This document shows, piece after piece, positions 42,372 through 49,966 of a DNA stretch of 64,000 bases. Location: NCBI RefSeq assembly GCF_004364335.1, contig NZ_SOCR01000011.1:62001-126000 (forward strand), read 5' to 3'. Origin of the DNA: Pseudomonas graminis. Lineage in GTDB: Bacteria; Pseudomonadota; Gammaproteobacteria; Pseudomonadales; Pseudomonadaceae. The notes below the pieces were generated by a model, which saw nothing but the letters and a program-made list of their open reading frames with translations, had not been told where the DNA came from and searched no databases. Position numbers and translations under genes: made by a program. The first letter of the stretch is position 1. Every line of letters begins with the position of its first letter.

Positions 42372-43725
42372 TTCCATCGCCCTGCGCCTGAGCGGCATGT
42401 TCGCCCTCGTGGCGCTGCTGGTGTTTCTGTTGATCGGCTGGGCGCTTTACCTGCAAGTGGACAAAGGCTTGGGGCTGCTGCCGGAAGCCGAAGTCGACGC
42501 CCGTTACAGCGTGCTCGAATCGGCGGTCCAGCGTTACGGAACGCCTGAGCACTGGGCCAAGATCAACGCCAAACTCAAGCTGCTCAGCGAGGAAGACAAA
42601 CGCCTGCGCTTCTGGGTGGTCAGCGACAACCCGACGTATGAATTCGGCAACCCCGACGCCGAGATCCGCGCCTTCGCCAAAGGGCCGCTGGGCATGCGCG
42701 ACTTGAACCTGAGCGGCCATGCTTACCCGTTCAAGGTGCTGGTCAGTCAGTTCCCGGCGAAAGATCAACGTCCGCCGCTGCGTTTTTTGACAGCAGTGGA
42801 CACCGAGACCTTCTGGCAGACCCAACATTCCCTGCTCATCGCGCTGATCAGCCTGGCCGCCGTTGGCATCCTGCTCGCTTCAGCGCTGGGTTACTGGGTG
42901 GCGCGGATCGGTCTGAAACCGCTGACGGAGTTGTCGCTGGAGGCGCGCAAGCTGACGCCGCCGCGATTGAGCGGGCGCCTGAAATTGTCGCAGCTGCCGC
43001 CGGAACTGGATCAGTTCGTGACCTCGTTCAATTCGACGCTGGACCGGGTCGAGCAGGCCTACTCGCGGCTGGAATCCTTTAACGCAGACGTCGCCCACGA
43101 GTTGCGCTCTCCCCTGACCAACCTCATCGGTCAGACCCAGGTGGCGCTGACCCGGGGACGATCGGCCGAGCATTACTTCGAAGTGCTGCAATCCAATCTC
43201 GAAGAACTCGAACGGCTGCGCTCGATCATCAATGACATGCTGTTTCTCGCCAGTGCCGACCAGGGCAGCAAAGCCACGCAGCTGACCCAGGCCTCACTCG
43301 CTCAGGAAGTGGCGAAGACCCTGGACTATCTGGATTTCATTCTGGAAGACGCACAGGTGCAGGTTGAGGTGCGTGGTGATGCCTGCGCGCCCATCGAAAC
43401 CGCGCACTTGCGCCGGGCGCTGATCAACCTGCTGCACAACGCGGTTCAGCACACCTCGCCGGGGCAGTTGATTCAGGTGGATATTCGCAATGAGGGCGAT
43501 CACGTCAGCATCGGCGTGACCAATCCCGGCGCGCCGATCGCCGGGGAGCATCTACCCAAGTTATTCGAGCGCTTCTACCGCGTCGATGCCTCGCGCAGCA
43601 ACAGCGGCGCCAATCACGGGCTGGGCCTGGCGATCGTCAAAGCCATCGCCCTGATGCACGGAGGCACCGTGTTCGTGCGCAGCGAGCAGGGGATGAATAC
43701 GTTCGGGATCAATTTGCCGAGTTGA
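42361..43725 (+). CDS. Sensor histidine kinase (heavy-metal sensor type)
   Basis: A 454-residue membrane kinase. TM1 at 10-31, periplasmic sensor domain about 32-155, TM2 at 156-180, HAMP region 181-235, dimerisation/phospho-acceptor domain with H246 in FNADVAHELRSPLTNLIGQT, and the ATPase domain with N, G1 (LPKLFERFYRVDASRS) and G2 (HGLGLAIVKAI) boxes. The GTG start at 42361 overlaps the regulator stop. The sensor domain lacks an obvious metal-binding His/Cys cluster, so the ligand is open. Confidence 0.93.
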   Translation: MSTNSIALRLSGMFALVALLVFLLIGWALYLQVDKGLGLLPEAEVDARYSVLESAVQRYGTPEHWAKINAKLKLLSEEDKRLRFWVVSDNPTYEFGNPDAEIRAFAKGPLGMRDLNLSGHAYPFKVLVSQFPAKDQRPPLRFLTAVDTETFWQTQHSLLIALISLAAVGILLASALGYWVARIGLKPLTELSLEARKLTPPRLSGRLKLSQLPPELDQFVTSFNSTLDRVEQAYSRLESFNADVAHELRSPLTNLIGQTQVALTRGRSAEHYFEVLQSNLEELERLRSIINDMLFLASADQGSKATQLTQASLAQEVAKTLDYLDFILEDAQVQVEVRGDACAPIETAHLRRALINLLHNAVQHTSPGQLIQVDIRNEGDHVSIGVTNPGAPIAGEHLPKLFERFYRVDASRSNSGANHGLGLAIVKAIALMHGGTVFVRSEQGMNTFGINLPS

Positions 43726-43749
43726 GGTGGGCGCTTGTCACTCCACCAT

Positions 43750-43781
43750 GATCGTTCCCACGCGAAGCGTGAGGAACGATC
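43750..43781. repeat. Palindromic repeat, left copy
   Basis: GATCGTTCCCACGCGAAGCG TGAGGAACGATC: 8-bp GATCGTTC/GAACGATC ends around an inner CACGC/GCGTG stem. Intergenic palindromes of this type are repeated in Pseudomonas genomes. Confidence 0.8.
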
Positions 43782-43822
43782 ACAGCGCACGATAGCGAGG
43801 CCGCATGGATCACACCTACCAA

Positions 43823-43996
43823 CTAAGCCCTGTGCTTTTTCAACTCGCGCCTCAAGCGCGTGTTGTCCACCGCAAGCGACACAACCATTAACGTGCTTAA
43901 TAGCTCAAAACCGTTCAGACCAACGTAGTGCCAGAACACCCACGCAGCAAAGGCGACAATCACAGCGACTGCCAGCAGCAAGATTGAGTCTTTCAC
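43823..43996 (-). CDS. 57-residue single-span membrane protein
   Basis: A small frame that reads as a real membrane protein: a GTG start, then KDSILLLAVAVIVAFAAWVF and WHYVGLNGFELLSTLMVVSL AVDN, ending in a basic amphipathic tail (TRLRRELKKHRA). One long or two short hydrophobic spans with positive residues at the C-terminus. GGGG lies about 9 bp before the GTG. It sits exactly between the two palindromes at 43750 and 44028. Function unknown; no family recognised. Confidence 0.6.
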   Translation of the reverse strand: MKDSILLLAVAVIVAFAAWVFWHYVGLNGFELLSTLMVVSLAVDNTRLRRELKKHRA

Positions 43997-44027
43997 ACTA
44001 CATGCCCCAACAATCCATAATCGGCTT

Positions 44028-44059
44028 GATCGTTCCCACGCGGAGCGTGAGGAACGATC
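44028..44059. repeat. Palindromic repeat, right copy
   Basis: GATCGTTCCCACGCGGAGCG TGAGGAACGATC, differing from the left copy at one base. It lies just past the stop of yjdM. Confidence 0.8.
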
Positions 44060-44069
44060 CTCGTGGCGA

Positions 44070-44411
44070 TCAACCCTTCTTCACAAACTCCGACTTCAAC
44101 TTCATTGCGCCGATGCCGTCGATTTTGCAGTCAATGTCGTGATCACCGTCCACCAGGCGAATGTTTTTGACCTTGGTGCCGACCTTGACCACCAGCGACG
44201 AGCCTTTGACTTTCAGGTCTTTGATGACCGTGACGGTGTCGCCGTCCTGCAGGGTATTGCCCACTGCGTCCTTGATGACCTTGGTGTCATCGCCCGCTTC
44301 GGCGCTGGCGCCGTCAGCCGACCATTCGTGGGCGCATTCCGGGCACACGAGCTGGCTGCCATCTTCGTAGGTGTACTCGGAACTGCATTTTGGGCACGGC
44401 GGTAAGCTCAC
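44070..44411 (-). CDS. yjdM: Zinc-ribbon protein YjdM (PhnA family)
   Basis: A 113-residue protein of the PhnA/YjdM family, whose function is still not settled (once linked to phosphonate use). The zinc ribbon uses C6-x2-C9 (PPCPKCSSEY) and C23-x2-C26 (VCPECAHEW); the C-terminal PhnA domain has VIKDAVGNTLQDGDTVTVIK DLKVKG and GAMKLKSEFVKK. Length and motifs are normal for the family. Confidence 0.94.
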   Translation of the reverse strand: MSLPPCPKCSSEYTYEDGSQLVCPECAHEWSADGASAEAGDDTKVIKDAVGNTLQDGDTVTVIKDLKVKGSSLVVKVGTKVKNIRLVDGDHDIDCKIDGIGAMKLKSEFVKKG

Positions 44412-44563
44412 GGCGAATCTCGCATCAGATAAATAGGCGCAGGATTATAAGGGTTTTTAGCCGATTGCGGAGCGGACGCCCGAAAGAGCTGGAAACATTG
44501 CCTGCTGCGGTAGTCTCAATTGCAAGCACGGCGAGATGCCGTGGTCAGGGCGAGGAGTCAGCC

Positions 44564-44986
44564 ATGAACGATCCATTTGACCTGCAGCGGTTTGTCGAGG
44601 CGCAAGCGTCGACACACGAACGCGCACTGGCGGAACTGAAATCCGGGCGCAAACAGTCGCACTGGATGTGGTTCGTGTTCCCGCAACTCGCGGGTTTGGG
44701 CCACAGCGACATGGCCCGGCGGTACGGCATCAGTGGGCGTGAAGAGGCGATTGCCTATTTGCAGCATCCGATATTGGGCGAACGGTTGGCGAGCTGTTGC
44801 GAGGCGTTGCTTGAATGGAAAGACCGCAGCGCCATGCAGATCATGGGCTCGCCGGATGACATGAAGCTGCGGTCGAGCATGACCCTGTTTGCATTGGTCG
44901 CGCCGGACCCGCCGGCTTTTCAGAAGGTGCTTGAGGCGTTTTTTGACGGCAAGCTGGATGCCGTGACACTGTCGAAGCTAGGGTGA
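44564..44986 (+). CDS. DUF1810 family protein
   Basis: A 140-residue soluble protein of the DUF1810 family (function unknown). Family blocks visible: PFDLQRFVEAQAS at the start, GRKQSHWMWFVFPQLAGLG near 30, GREEAIAYLQHPILGERL near 60 and SSMTLFALVAPDPPAFQKVL near 105. The frame is open 58 codons upstream but ATG 44564 with an AGGAG site 10 bp before it is the clear start. Confidence 0.93.
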   Translation: MNDPFDLQRFVEAQASTHERALAELKSGRKQSHWMWFVFPQLAGLGHSDMARRYGISGREEAIAYLQHPILGERLASCCEALLEWKDRSAMQIMGSPDDMKLRSSMTLFALVAPDPPAFQKVLEAFFDGKLDAVTLSKLG

Positions 44987-45058
44987 GAAATATTCAGCGA
45001 GCCGTCCTGACAGGAGAGTTGATCGCCTGATGAGACACGCCCAGAGGAACGCAAATCC

Positions 45059-45144
45059 GTAGGAGCCGGCTTGCTGGCGAACCCGTTATGTCAGCGACAT
45101 CCACGTATCTGACGCTCCGCGTTCGCCAGCAAGCCGGCTCCTAC
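45059..45144. repeat. REPIN-like inverted repeat pair
   Basis: GTAGGAGCCGGCTTGCTGGC GAAC and its complement GTTCGCCAGCAAGCCGGCTC CTAC facing each other around about 40 bp. This is the typical form of paired Pseudomonas REP sequences. Confidence 0.85.
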
Positions 45145-45226
45145 AGGTTTGAGACCAGCCGCAAAGATATAAGCCAAGTCGGGGATTCCGCGTTACAGCG
45201 CTAAGGCCGCACCATGCAGCCCAACG

Positions 45227-46114
45227 TTACGCCAGCGCCGTGTCCATCACCATCATCAGGCAGAACCCGACGAGCAAGCCGACGCTGGCGATTTTGTCGT
45301 GACCGTTCCGGCGGGATTCGGGGATGATTTCGTGGGTCACCACCAGCAGCATCGCCCCGGCCGCCAGCGCCAGTCCCACCGGCAACAGCAACGCGGCCAC
45401 TTCCACCAGCCAGGCGCAGAGCACCGCGAACACCGGCTCGACCAACCCGGACGCCGCGCCGATCAGGAAAGCGTTGAGCCGCGACATGCCGGCCGCTGCC
45501 AGCACCAGCGCGATCACCAGCCCTTCGGGCACGTCTTGCAGGGCAATGCCCATCGCCAGGCTGTCGGCGTGGGCCAGGCCGCCGCCCGCCGAAACGCCCA
45601 CCGCCATGCCTTCCGGAATGTTGTGGGCAATGATGGCGATGACAAACAGCCAGATGTTCGAGGGGATCGCCGGTTTCTCGGCCACTGCCGACAACTGTGG
45701 CCCTCTGGAAACCAGGGTGTCGACCACAAACAATCCGGCCGCCCCGAGCAGTAGCCCGAAGCTGATCAACGCCCCGGCGCCCCACGGGGTGAAGCCGAGA
45801 TCGTGGGCAGCGCCAAGGCCCGGCACAATCAACGAAAACGCTGTCGCCGCCAGCATGATGCCGGCGCCGAAACCCAGCAGGCCGTCGGACACCGCCACCG
45901 GCATCCCGCGAATCACCAGCACCGGCACGGCGCCCAAGGCAGTGCCCAACGCGCAGATGGCGCCGCCTTCCAGCGCTCGCAACATTCTAGGCTCAAGCGC
46001 CATCCACGAAAGTCCCTGACTCACCAGCAAACCGGTGCCGACGAGGACCAGAATCGAGCCCAATGCCAGTCGCAATAACCGCACGCTGCCGAGAGCCAGT
46101 ATGTCCGAGCGCAT
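45227..46114 (-). CDS. ZIP family metal transporter
   Basis: ZIP proteins import zinc or other divalent metals through the inner membrane. The 295-residue protein has about eight spans and the hallmark paired metal-site helices HNIPEGMAVGVSAG and LQDVPEGLVIALVLAAAGMS, plus THEIIPESRRNGHDK near 265. The cytoplasmic His-rich loop seen in some ZIPs is absent. It ends an operon-like run on the minus strand with sodA-orfX-fagA upstream; if co-transcribed, Fur could control it and manganese or iron import would fit. Confidence 0.9.
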   Translation of the reverse strand: MRSDILALGSVRLLRLALGSILVLVGTGLLVSQGLSWMALEPRMLRALEGGAICALGTALGAVPVLVIRGMPVAVSDGLLGFGAGIMLAATAFSLIVPGLGAAHDLGFTPWGAGALISFGLLLGAAGLFVVDTLVSRGPQLSAVAEKPAIPSNIWLFVIAIIAHNIPEGMAVGVSAGGGLAHADSLAMGIALQDVPEGLVIALVLAAAGMSRLNAFLIGAASGLVEPVFAVLCAWLVEVAALLLPVGLALAAGAMLLVVTHEIIPESRRNGHDKIASVGLLVGFCLMMVMDTALA

Positions 46115-46143
46115 AAATCGCCTTATCCGAGGTCTGGGAGTTT

Positions 46144-46755
46144 TCAGCCGAGCGCCGCAGCGTAGCGCCGGGCAACTTCATCCCAGTTGACGACGTTATA
46201 GAACGCGGCGATGTATTCCGGACGACGGTTCTGATAGCGCAGGTAGTACGCATGCTCCCAGACGTCGAGCCCGAGGATTGGCGTGTTGCCGTTCATGAGC
46301 GGGCTGTCCTGATTGCCGCTGCTTTCCACGACGAGCTTTTTGCCCGGAGTGACGCTCAACCAGGCCCAGCCGCTGCCGAAACGGGTCAGCGCTGCTTTGG
46401 TGAACGCATCCTTGAACGCTTCGAATCCGCCCACTTGTTCGTCGATCGCCGTTGCCAGCGCACCGCCGGGCACACCCCCACCTTGTGGGCTCATGACCTC
46501 CCAAAACAGCGAATGGTTGGCATGACCGCCGCCCTGATTGATCACCGCCGGGCGCAGTTTTTCCGGAAGCTCGGCGACGCTGGCGACCAGTTTCTCGATG
46601 GGCCATTCCGCGTATTCAGTGCCGTCAACGGCTGCGTTGAGGTTATTGATGTAGGTCTGGTGGTGCTTGCTGTAGTGGATTTCCATGGTCTGCGCGTCGA
46701 TGTGGGGCTCGAGCGCATCGTAGGCGTAGGGCAAGGCTGGCAAGGTAAAGGGCAT
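46144..46755 (-). CDS. sodA: Manganese superoxide dismutase SodA (SodM)
   Basis: The enzyme disproportionates superoxide in the cytoplasm. The 203-residue protein has the metal ligands His in MEIHYSKHHQTYINN (near 27), His in GGGHANHSLFW (near 80), and Asp/His in LGLDVWEHAYYLRYQNRR (near 165-170); G77-type features and GGGHANH favour the Mn enzyme. In P. aeruginosa the orthologue lies in the Fur-controlled fagA-fumC-orfX-sodA block and is made under iron limitation; here it follows orfX by 1 bp. ATG 46755 is preferred over a start at 46794. Confidence 0.95.
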   Translation of the reverse strand: MPFTLPALPYAYDALEPHIDAQTMEIHYSKHHQTYINNLNAAVDGTEYAEWPIEKLVASVAELPEKLRPAVINQGGGHANHSLFWEVMSPQGGGVPGGALATAIDEQVGGFEAFKDAFTKAALTRFGSGWAWLSVTPGKKLVVESSGNQDSPLMNGNTPILGLDVWEHAYYLRYQNRRPEYIAAFYNVVNWDEVARRYAAALG

Positions 46756-46756
46756 G

Positions 46757-47218
46757 TCAGTGGACTCCGAAAGAGAGGGTGCCGGCGCGAGCAACGTGGT
46801 GCTGAAGCGCCGAGCGGGAATGTTCGCCGTTGCTGTTGAGCAGGCGACGGGTACGTGGGTATTCGCCGTATTGGCCGACGAAACCCAAGAGTTCGCTGTA
46901 GGTTTTATTACTGTGCCGCAGCGCTGCCTGTCGCAGGGCGGGCGTCATTTGCGGGTCCTGAATCACATTCAACAGGCGCTGATGGACGGCGCAGAGGTAT
47001 TCGGCGCTCTCCTCCGGCTGACCCAGGCTCAGGTGCAGATCCGCCAGGTTGTGGTGCGAAATCACGAACGCCGCCACGGCTTCATCGGCGACGCTCCAGC
47101 GGTCGAACAGCACCTGCGCCAGCGCAAGGGCCTGCAGGTACAGCTCGCGCGCATCGATCAGGTCGCCTCGGTTGAAGCAACTGTTACCGCTCAGGATGGT
47201 ACGTTTCCATTGCTCCAT
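46757..47218 (-). CDS. OrfX-type helical protein of the sodA block
   Basis: A 153-residue helical protein that matches the position and style of OrfX in the Pseudomonas fagA-fumC-orfX-sodA block. Residues about 5-95 look like two or three TPR-like helical hairpins (RGDLIDARELYLQALALAQV, AAFVISHHNLADLHLSLGQP). ATG 47218 has GAGGA 8 bp upstream; a GTG at 47233 overlapping the fagA stop is the alternative. Its role is unknown; coupling to sodA suggests iron or oxidative-stress physiology. Confidence 0.8.
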   Translation of the reverse strand: MEQWKRTILSGNSCFNRGDLIDARELYLQALALAQVLFDRWSVADEAVAAFVISHHNLADLHLSLGQPEESAEYLCAVHQRLLNVIQDPQMTPALRQAALRHSNKTYSELLGFVGQYGEYPRTRRLLNSNGEHSRSALQHHVARAGTLSFGVH

Positions 47219-47229
47219 GGCGCAGGTCC

Positions 47230-47661
47230 TCACGAGTGGCGCCGGCGATCAGAAGCCGTCGGCAGGGCGTTTTGCGGATTCGATGGCGAGAGTTCTGTGA
47301 GAGGAATCGATGGCAGCAGCGCACAGGTCGCCAGGCGCTGGGTGAAGGCCTGAACCCGTTGGTGTTGTGCAGCGGATTCGGCGAGCGCCTGCATGTCCCG
47401 CAGCGGACGCCATGCCTGGTCCAGGCACAGACAACGCCAATGCCAGGGCAGCGCGGTATCGCTGGCGGTGTCGATCAGCAGGCGGAAGGCGCTTTCACAG
47501 ATGAGGGATTTGGGCGTGGCGGTAAAGCGCGCCAGATAGCGACCTTCCGCAAGGTAGTGTTCGATGAGCCGCGGCTCGTCCGGATCCAGCGCGCAACGAA
47601 TCCGCAGACTCAATGCGCGCCAGTTTTCCAGGTACGGCGACTCGTGCAGAACAGTGCCCAT
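47230..47661 (-). CDS. fagA: FagA-like (Fur-associated) protein
   Basis: A 143-residue soluble protein in the position of fagA at the head of the sodA block. It shows LENWRALSLRIRCALDPDEP, HYLAEGRYLARFTATPKSLI and WRCLCLDQAWRPLRDMQALA, with no recognised catalytic motif. A Fur-box-like sequence lies 18-41 bp upstream of its ATG. Identification rests mainly on gene order and size. Confidence 0.7.
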   Translation of the reverse strand: MGTVLHESPYLENWRALSLRIRCALDPDEPRLIEHYLAEGRYLARFTATPKSLICESAFRLLIDTASDTALPWHWRCLCLDQAWRPLRDMQALAESAAQHQRVQAFTQRLATCALLPSIPLTELSPSNPQNALPTASDRRRHS

Positions 47662-47678
47662 GACCGAGGCCCACTTAA

Positions 47679-47702
47679 CGAATGAGATTCATTATTAAAT
47701 GA
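47679..47702 (-). promoter_or_regulatory. Fur box upstream of fagA-orfX-sodA
   Basis: Minus-strand AATAATGAATCTCATTC within 47679-47702 matches the Fur consensus GATAATGATAATCATTATC at about 12 of 19 positions, with a further ATTTAATAATGA half-site. Iron-replete Fur would repress the block. Confidence 0.6.
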
Positions 47703-47768
47703 GTTTAAGAATCAAAACAACCCCAGCGACGGATTGAGATCATGCTCTGATCTCAAGAACATCCAACT

Positions 47769-47857
47769 GTAGGAGCGCGTTTGCCCGCGAATGGCGGTGG
47801 ATCAGCTCCATTTCCTGTGACTGACACACCGTAATTCGCGGGCAAGCGCGCTCCTAC
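47769..47857. repeat. REPIN (GTAGGAGCGCG...TTGCCCGCGAA type)
   Basis: GTAGGAGCGCGTTTGCCCGC GAA and its near-complement TTCGCGGGCAAGCGCGCTCC TAC facing each other. Same type as the two copies at 52.47 and 52.72 kb. Confidence 0.88.
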
Positions 47858-47893
47858 AGGGTTCGGGTGTGACCTAAATCGAAAAACACCCAC

Positions 47894-47928
47894 AAAAAAG
47901 GCCCGCGCCGAAATTGGGGCAGGCCTTT
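47894..47928 (-). terminator. Terminator of pmbA
   Basis: Minus-strand AAAGGCC ... GGCCTTT TTT with an imperfect inner stem, 28 bp after the pmbA stop. Confidence 0.75.
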
Positions 47929-47955
47929 GAGATGAAGCGCTAAAGCAGAGCGAAC

Positions 47956-49302
47956 TCAGCTTCCCGCCACCATCATTTTCTCGATCAGCACAGAACCCGT
48001 GCGGATGTTGCTGCGCAGCTCCAGATCACTGCCCACGGCGACGATCTGCTTGAACATGTCGCGCATGTTGCCAGCGATGGTCACCTCCTGAACCGCGAAC
48101 TGGATCTCGCCGTTCTCGACCCAGAAACCCGCCGCACCACGGGAATAATCGCCAGTGACCATGTTCAGCCCGCTGCCCATCAGCTCGGTGACCAGCAGCC
48201 CGCGTCCCATTCGGCGGATCAGCGCTGCCTGGTCTTCCGTACCGTGGCTGACGAACAGGTTATGCACGCCCCCCGCGTTCGCGGTGCTCGGCAGACCCAG
48301 TTTGCGCCCCGAATACGTGCTGAGGATGTAGGACACCAGATCGCCATTTTCGACGAACGGCTTGGCGTAAGTCGCCAGGCCATCGCCGTCGAAGGCGGAG
48401 CTGCCCATGGCGCCGACCAGATGCGGGCGCTCGTCGATGGTCATCCACTCGGGGAACAGGCGCTGGCCGATCGCGCCTTCGAGGAACGAGGATTTGCGGT
48501 ACAGGTTGCCGCCGGAGATCGCGCCCAGAAAACTGCCGAACAGACCGCCCGCCAGCTCCGCCGAGAACAGCACCGGCACTTCGCAGGTCGGCACTGGCCG
48601 TGCGCCCAATCGGCTTGCCGCGCGCTCGGCGGCTTTCTGGCCGATGAGTTTGGCGTCCATCAGTAGCTCGCCACGGCGATTGACGTCGTACCAGTAGTCG
48701 CGCTGCATCTGCCCTTCGCCTTCGGCGATCATCACGCAGCTCAGGCTGTGGCGAGTCGAAGCATACCCGCCGATGAAACCGTGACTGTTGCCATACACGC
48801 GGCAGCCCTGATGCACGTTCAGCGTGGTGCCGTCGGCGTTTTTGATCCGGCTGTCGGCGTCGAAGGCAGCAGCTTCGCAGATCAGCGCGCGTTCGATGGC
48901 CTGCTCGGGGGTGATGTCCCACGGGTGATAAAGATCGAAATCCGGTTGGTCTTTGGCCATCAACGCGGCGTCAGCAAGACCCGAGGCTTCGTCTTCCGAG
49001 GTGTGTTTGGCGATGGCCAGCGCGGCGGCAACGGTTTCGCGAATGGCATCGGGGCCGCTCGCGGAAGTGCTGGCCGAACCCTTGCGGTGCCCTACGTACA
49101 AGGTGATGCCAAACCCTTGGTCGCGGTTGAATTCGACTGTCTCGACTTCGCGCTGGCGAACCGTGGTGGACAGGCCCTGTTCCAGCGACACGGCGACCTC
49201 GCACGCGGTCGCGCCCTGACGTTTGGCTTCAGCGACGATCTGCTCGACCTGCTGCTGCAATGCCGGCAAGGCCTGCGGGCCGACGGTTTCTGATGCACTC
49301 AT
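47956..49302 (-). CDS. pmbA: Metalloprotease PmbA (TldE)
   Basis: PmbA/TldE forms a heterodimer with TldD that degrades and matures peptides such as microcins and CcdA. The 448-residue protein has family blocks CEVAVSLEQGLSTTVRQREV ETVEFNRDQG near the N-terminus, CRVYGNSHGFIGGYASTRHS near 175 and GLPSTANAGGVHNLFVSHG near 330, and lacks the HExxxH metal site found in TldD, as expected. ATG 49302 has GGAG upstream. yjgA is divergent; tldD lies nearby. Confidence 0.95.
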   Translation of the reverse strand: MSASETVGPQALPALQQQVEQIVAEAKRQGATACEVAVSLEQGLSTTVRQREVETVEFNRDQGFGITLYVGHRKGSASTSASGPDAIRETVAAALAIAKHTSEDEASGLADAALMAKDQPDFDLYHPWDITPEQAIERALICEAAAFDADSRIKNADGTTLNVHQGCRVYGNSHGFIGGYASTRHSLSCVMIAEGEGQMQRDYWYDVNRRGELLMDAKLIGQKAAERAASRLGARPVPTCEVPVLFSAELAGGLFGSFLGAISGGNLYRKSSFLEGAIGQRLFPEWMTIDERPHLVGAMGSSAFDGDGLATYAKPFVENGDLVSYILSTYSGRKLGLPSTANAGGVHNLFVSHGTEDQAALIRRMGRGLLVTELMGSGLNMVTGDYSRGAAGFWVENGEIQFAVQEVTIAGNMRDMFKQIVAVGSDLELRSNIRTGSVLIEKMMVAGS

Positions 49303-49395
49303 GACGTTCTCCATCAAATTCTGATTTCAGCAGCCGGGCCGGACAATCGGGTCCTGACTGGTTATCATGGCGGCGTTTATTTGCGGACGGCCCCC

Positions 49396-49917
49396 ATGGT
49401 TGATTCTTACGACGACTCCTTCGACGGAGAGAAAAGCAAAACCCAGGTCAAACGAGAGCTTCACGCTCTGGTGGAGCTGGGCGAACGCTTGACGACATTC
49501 AAGCCCGATGTGCTGGCCAAGCTGCCTCTGACCGACCCTCTGCGTCGGGCATTGGCCGATGCTTCCAAGCACACCGCGCACATTGCGCGCAAACGCCACA
49601 TCCAATTCATCGGCAAGCTGATGCGCGATCAGGATCTGGATGAAATCCTGGTGCTGCTCGATCAGCTTGACGCCTCTACGCGCCAGTACAACGAGCGCTT
49701 CCACAATCTGGAACGCTGGCGTGATCGCCTGGTGACCGGTACCGACGACGTGCTTGAGCAATTCGTCAGTGAATACCCGGACGCCGACCGTCAGCAACTG
49801 CGCTCGCTGATCCGTCAGGCTCAGCATGAAGCTGCGCAGAACAAGGCCCCTACCGCGACCCGCAAAATCTTCAAATACATCCGCGAGCTAGACGAAAGCA
49901 AACGCGGACTGCGCTAA
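49396..49917 (+). CDS. yjgA: Ribosome-associated protein YjgA (DarP)
   Basis: YjgA/DarP associates with late 50S precursors and helps peptidyl-transferase-centre maturation. The 173-residue helical protein starts MVDSYDDSFDGEKSKTQVKR, with LHALVELGERLTTFKPDVLA near 25, HIARKRHIQFIGKLMRDQD near 65 and RQAQHEAAQNKAPTATRKIF at the end. ATG 49396 is used; a TTG five codons upstream is possible. It sits between pmbA (divergent) and tldD (convergent), a conserved Pseudomonas neighbourhood. Confidence 0.94.
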   Translation: MVDSYDDSFDGEKSKTQVKRELHALVELGERLTTFKPDVLAKLPLTDPLRRALADASKHTAHIARKRHIQFIGKLMRDQDLDEILVLLDQLDASTRQYNERFHNLERWRDRLVTGTDDVLEQFVSEYPDADRQQLRSLIRQAQHEAAQNKAPTATRKIFKYIRELDESKRGLR

Positions 49918-49966
49918 AAACTGCTGCGCCGTTTGAATCACTCAACCGGCGCAAGCCCCTCGACTA

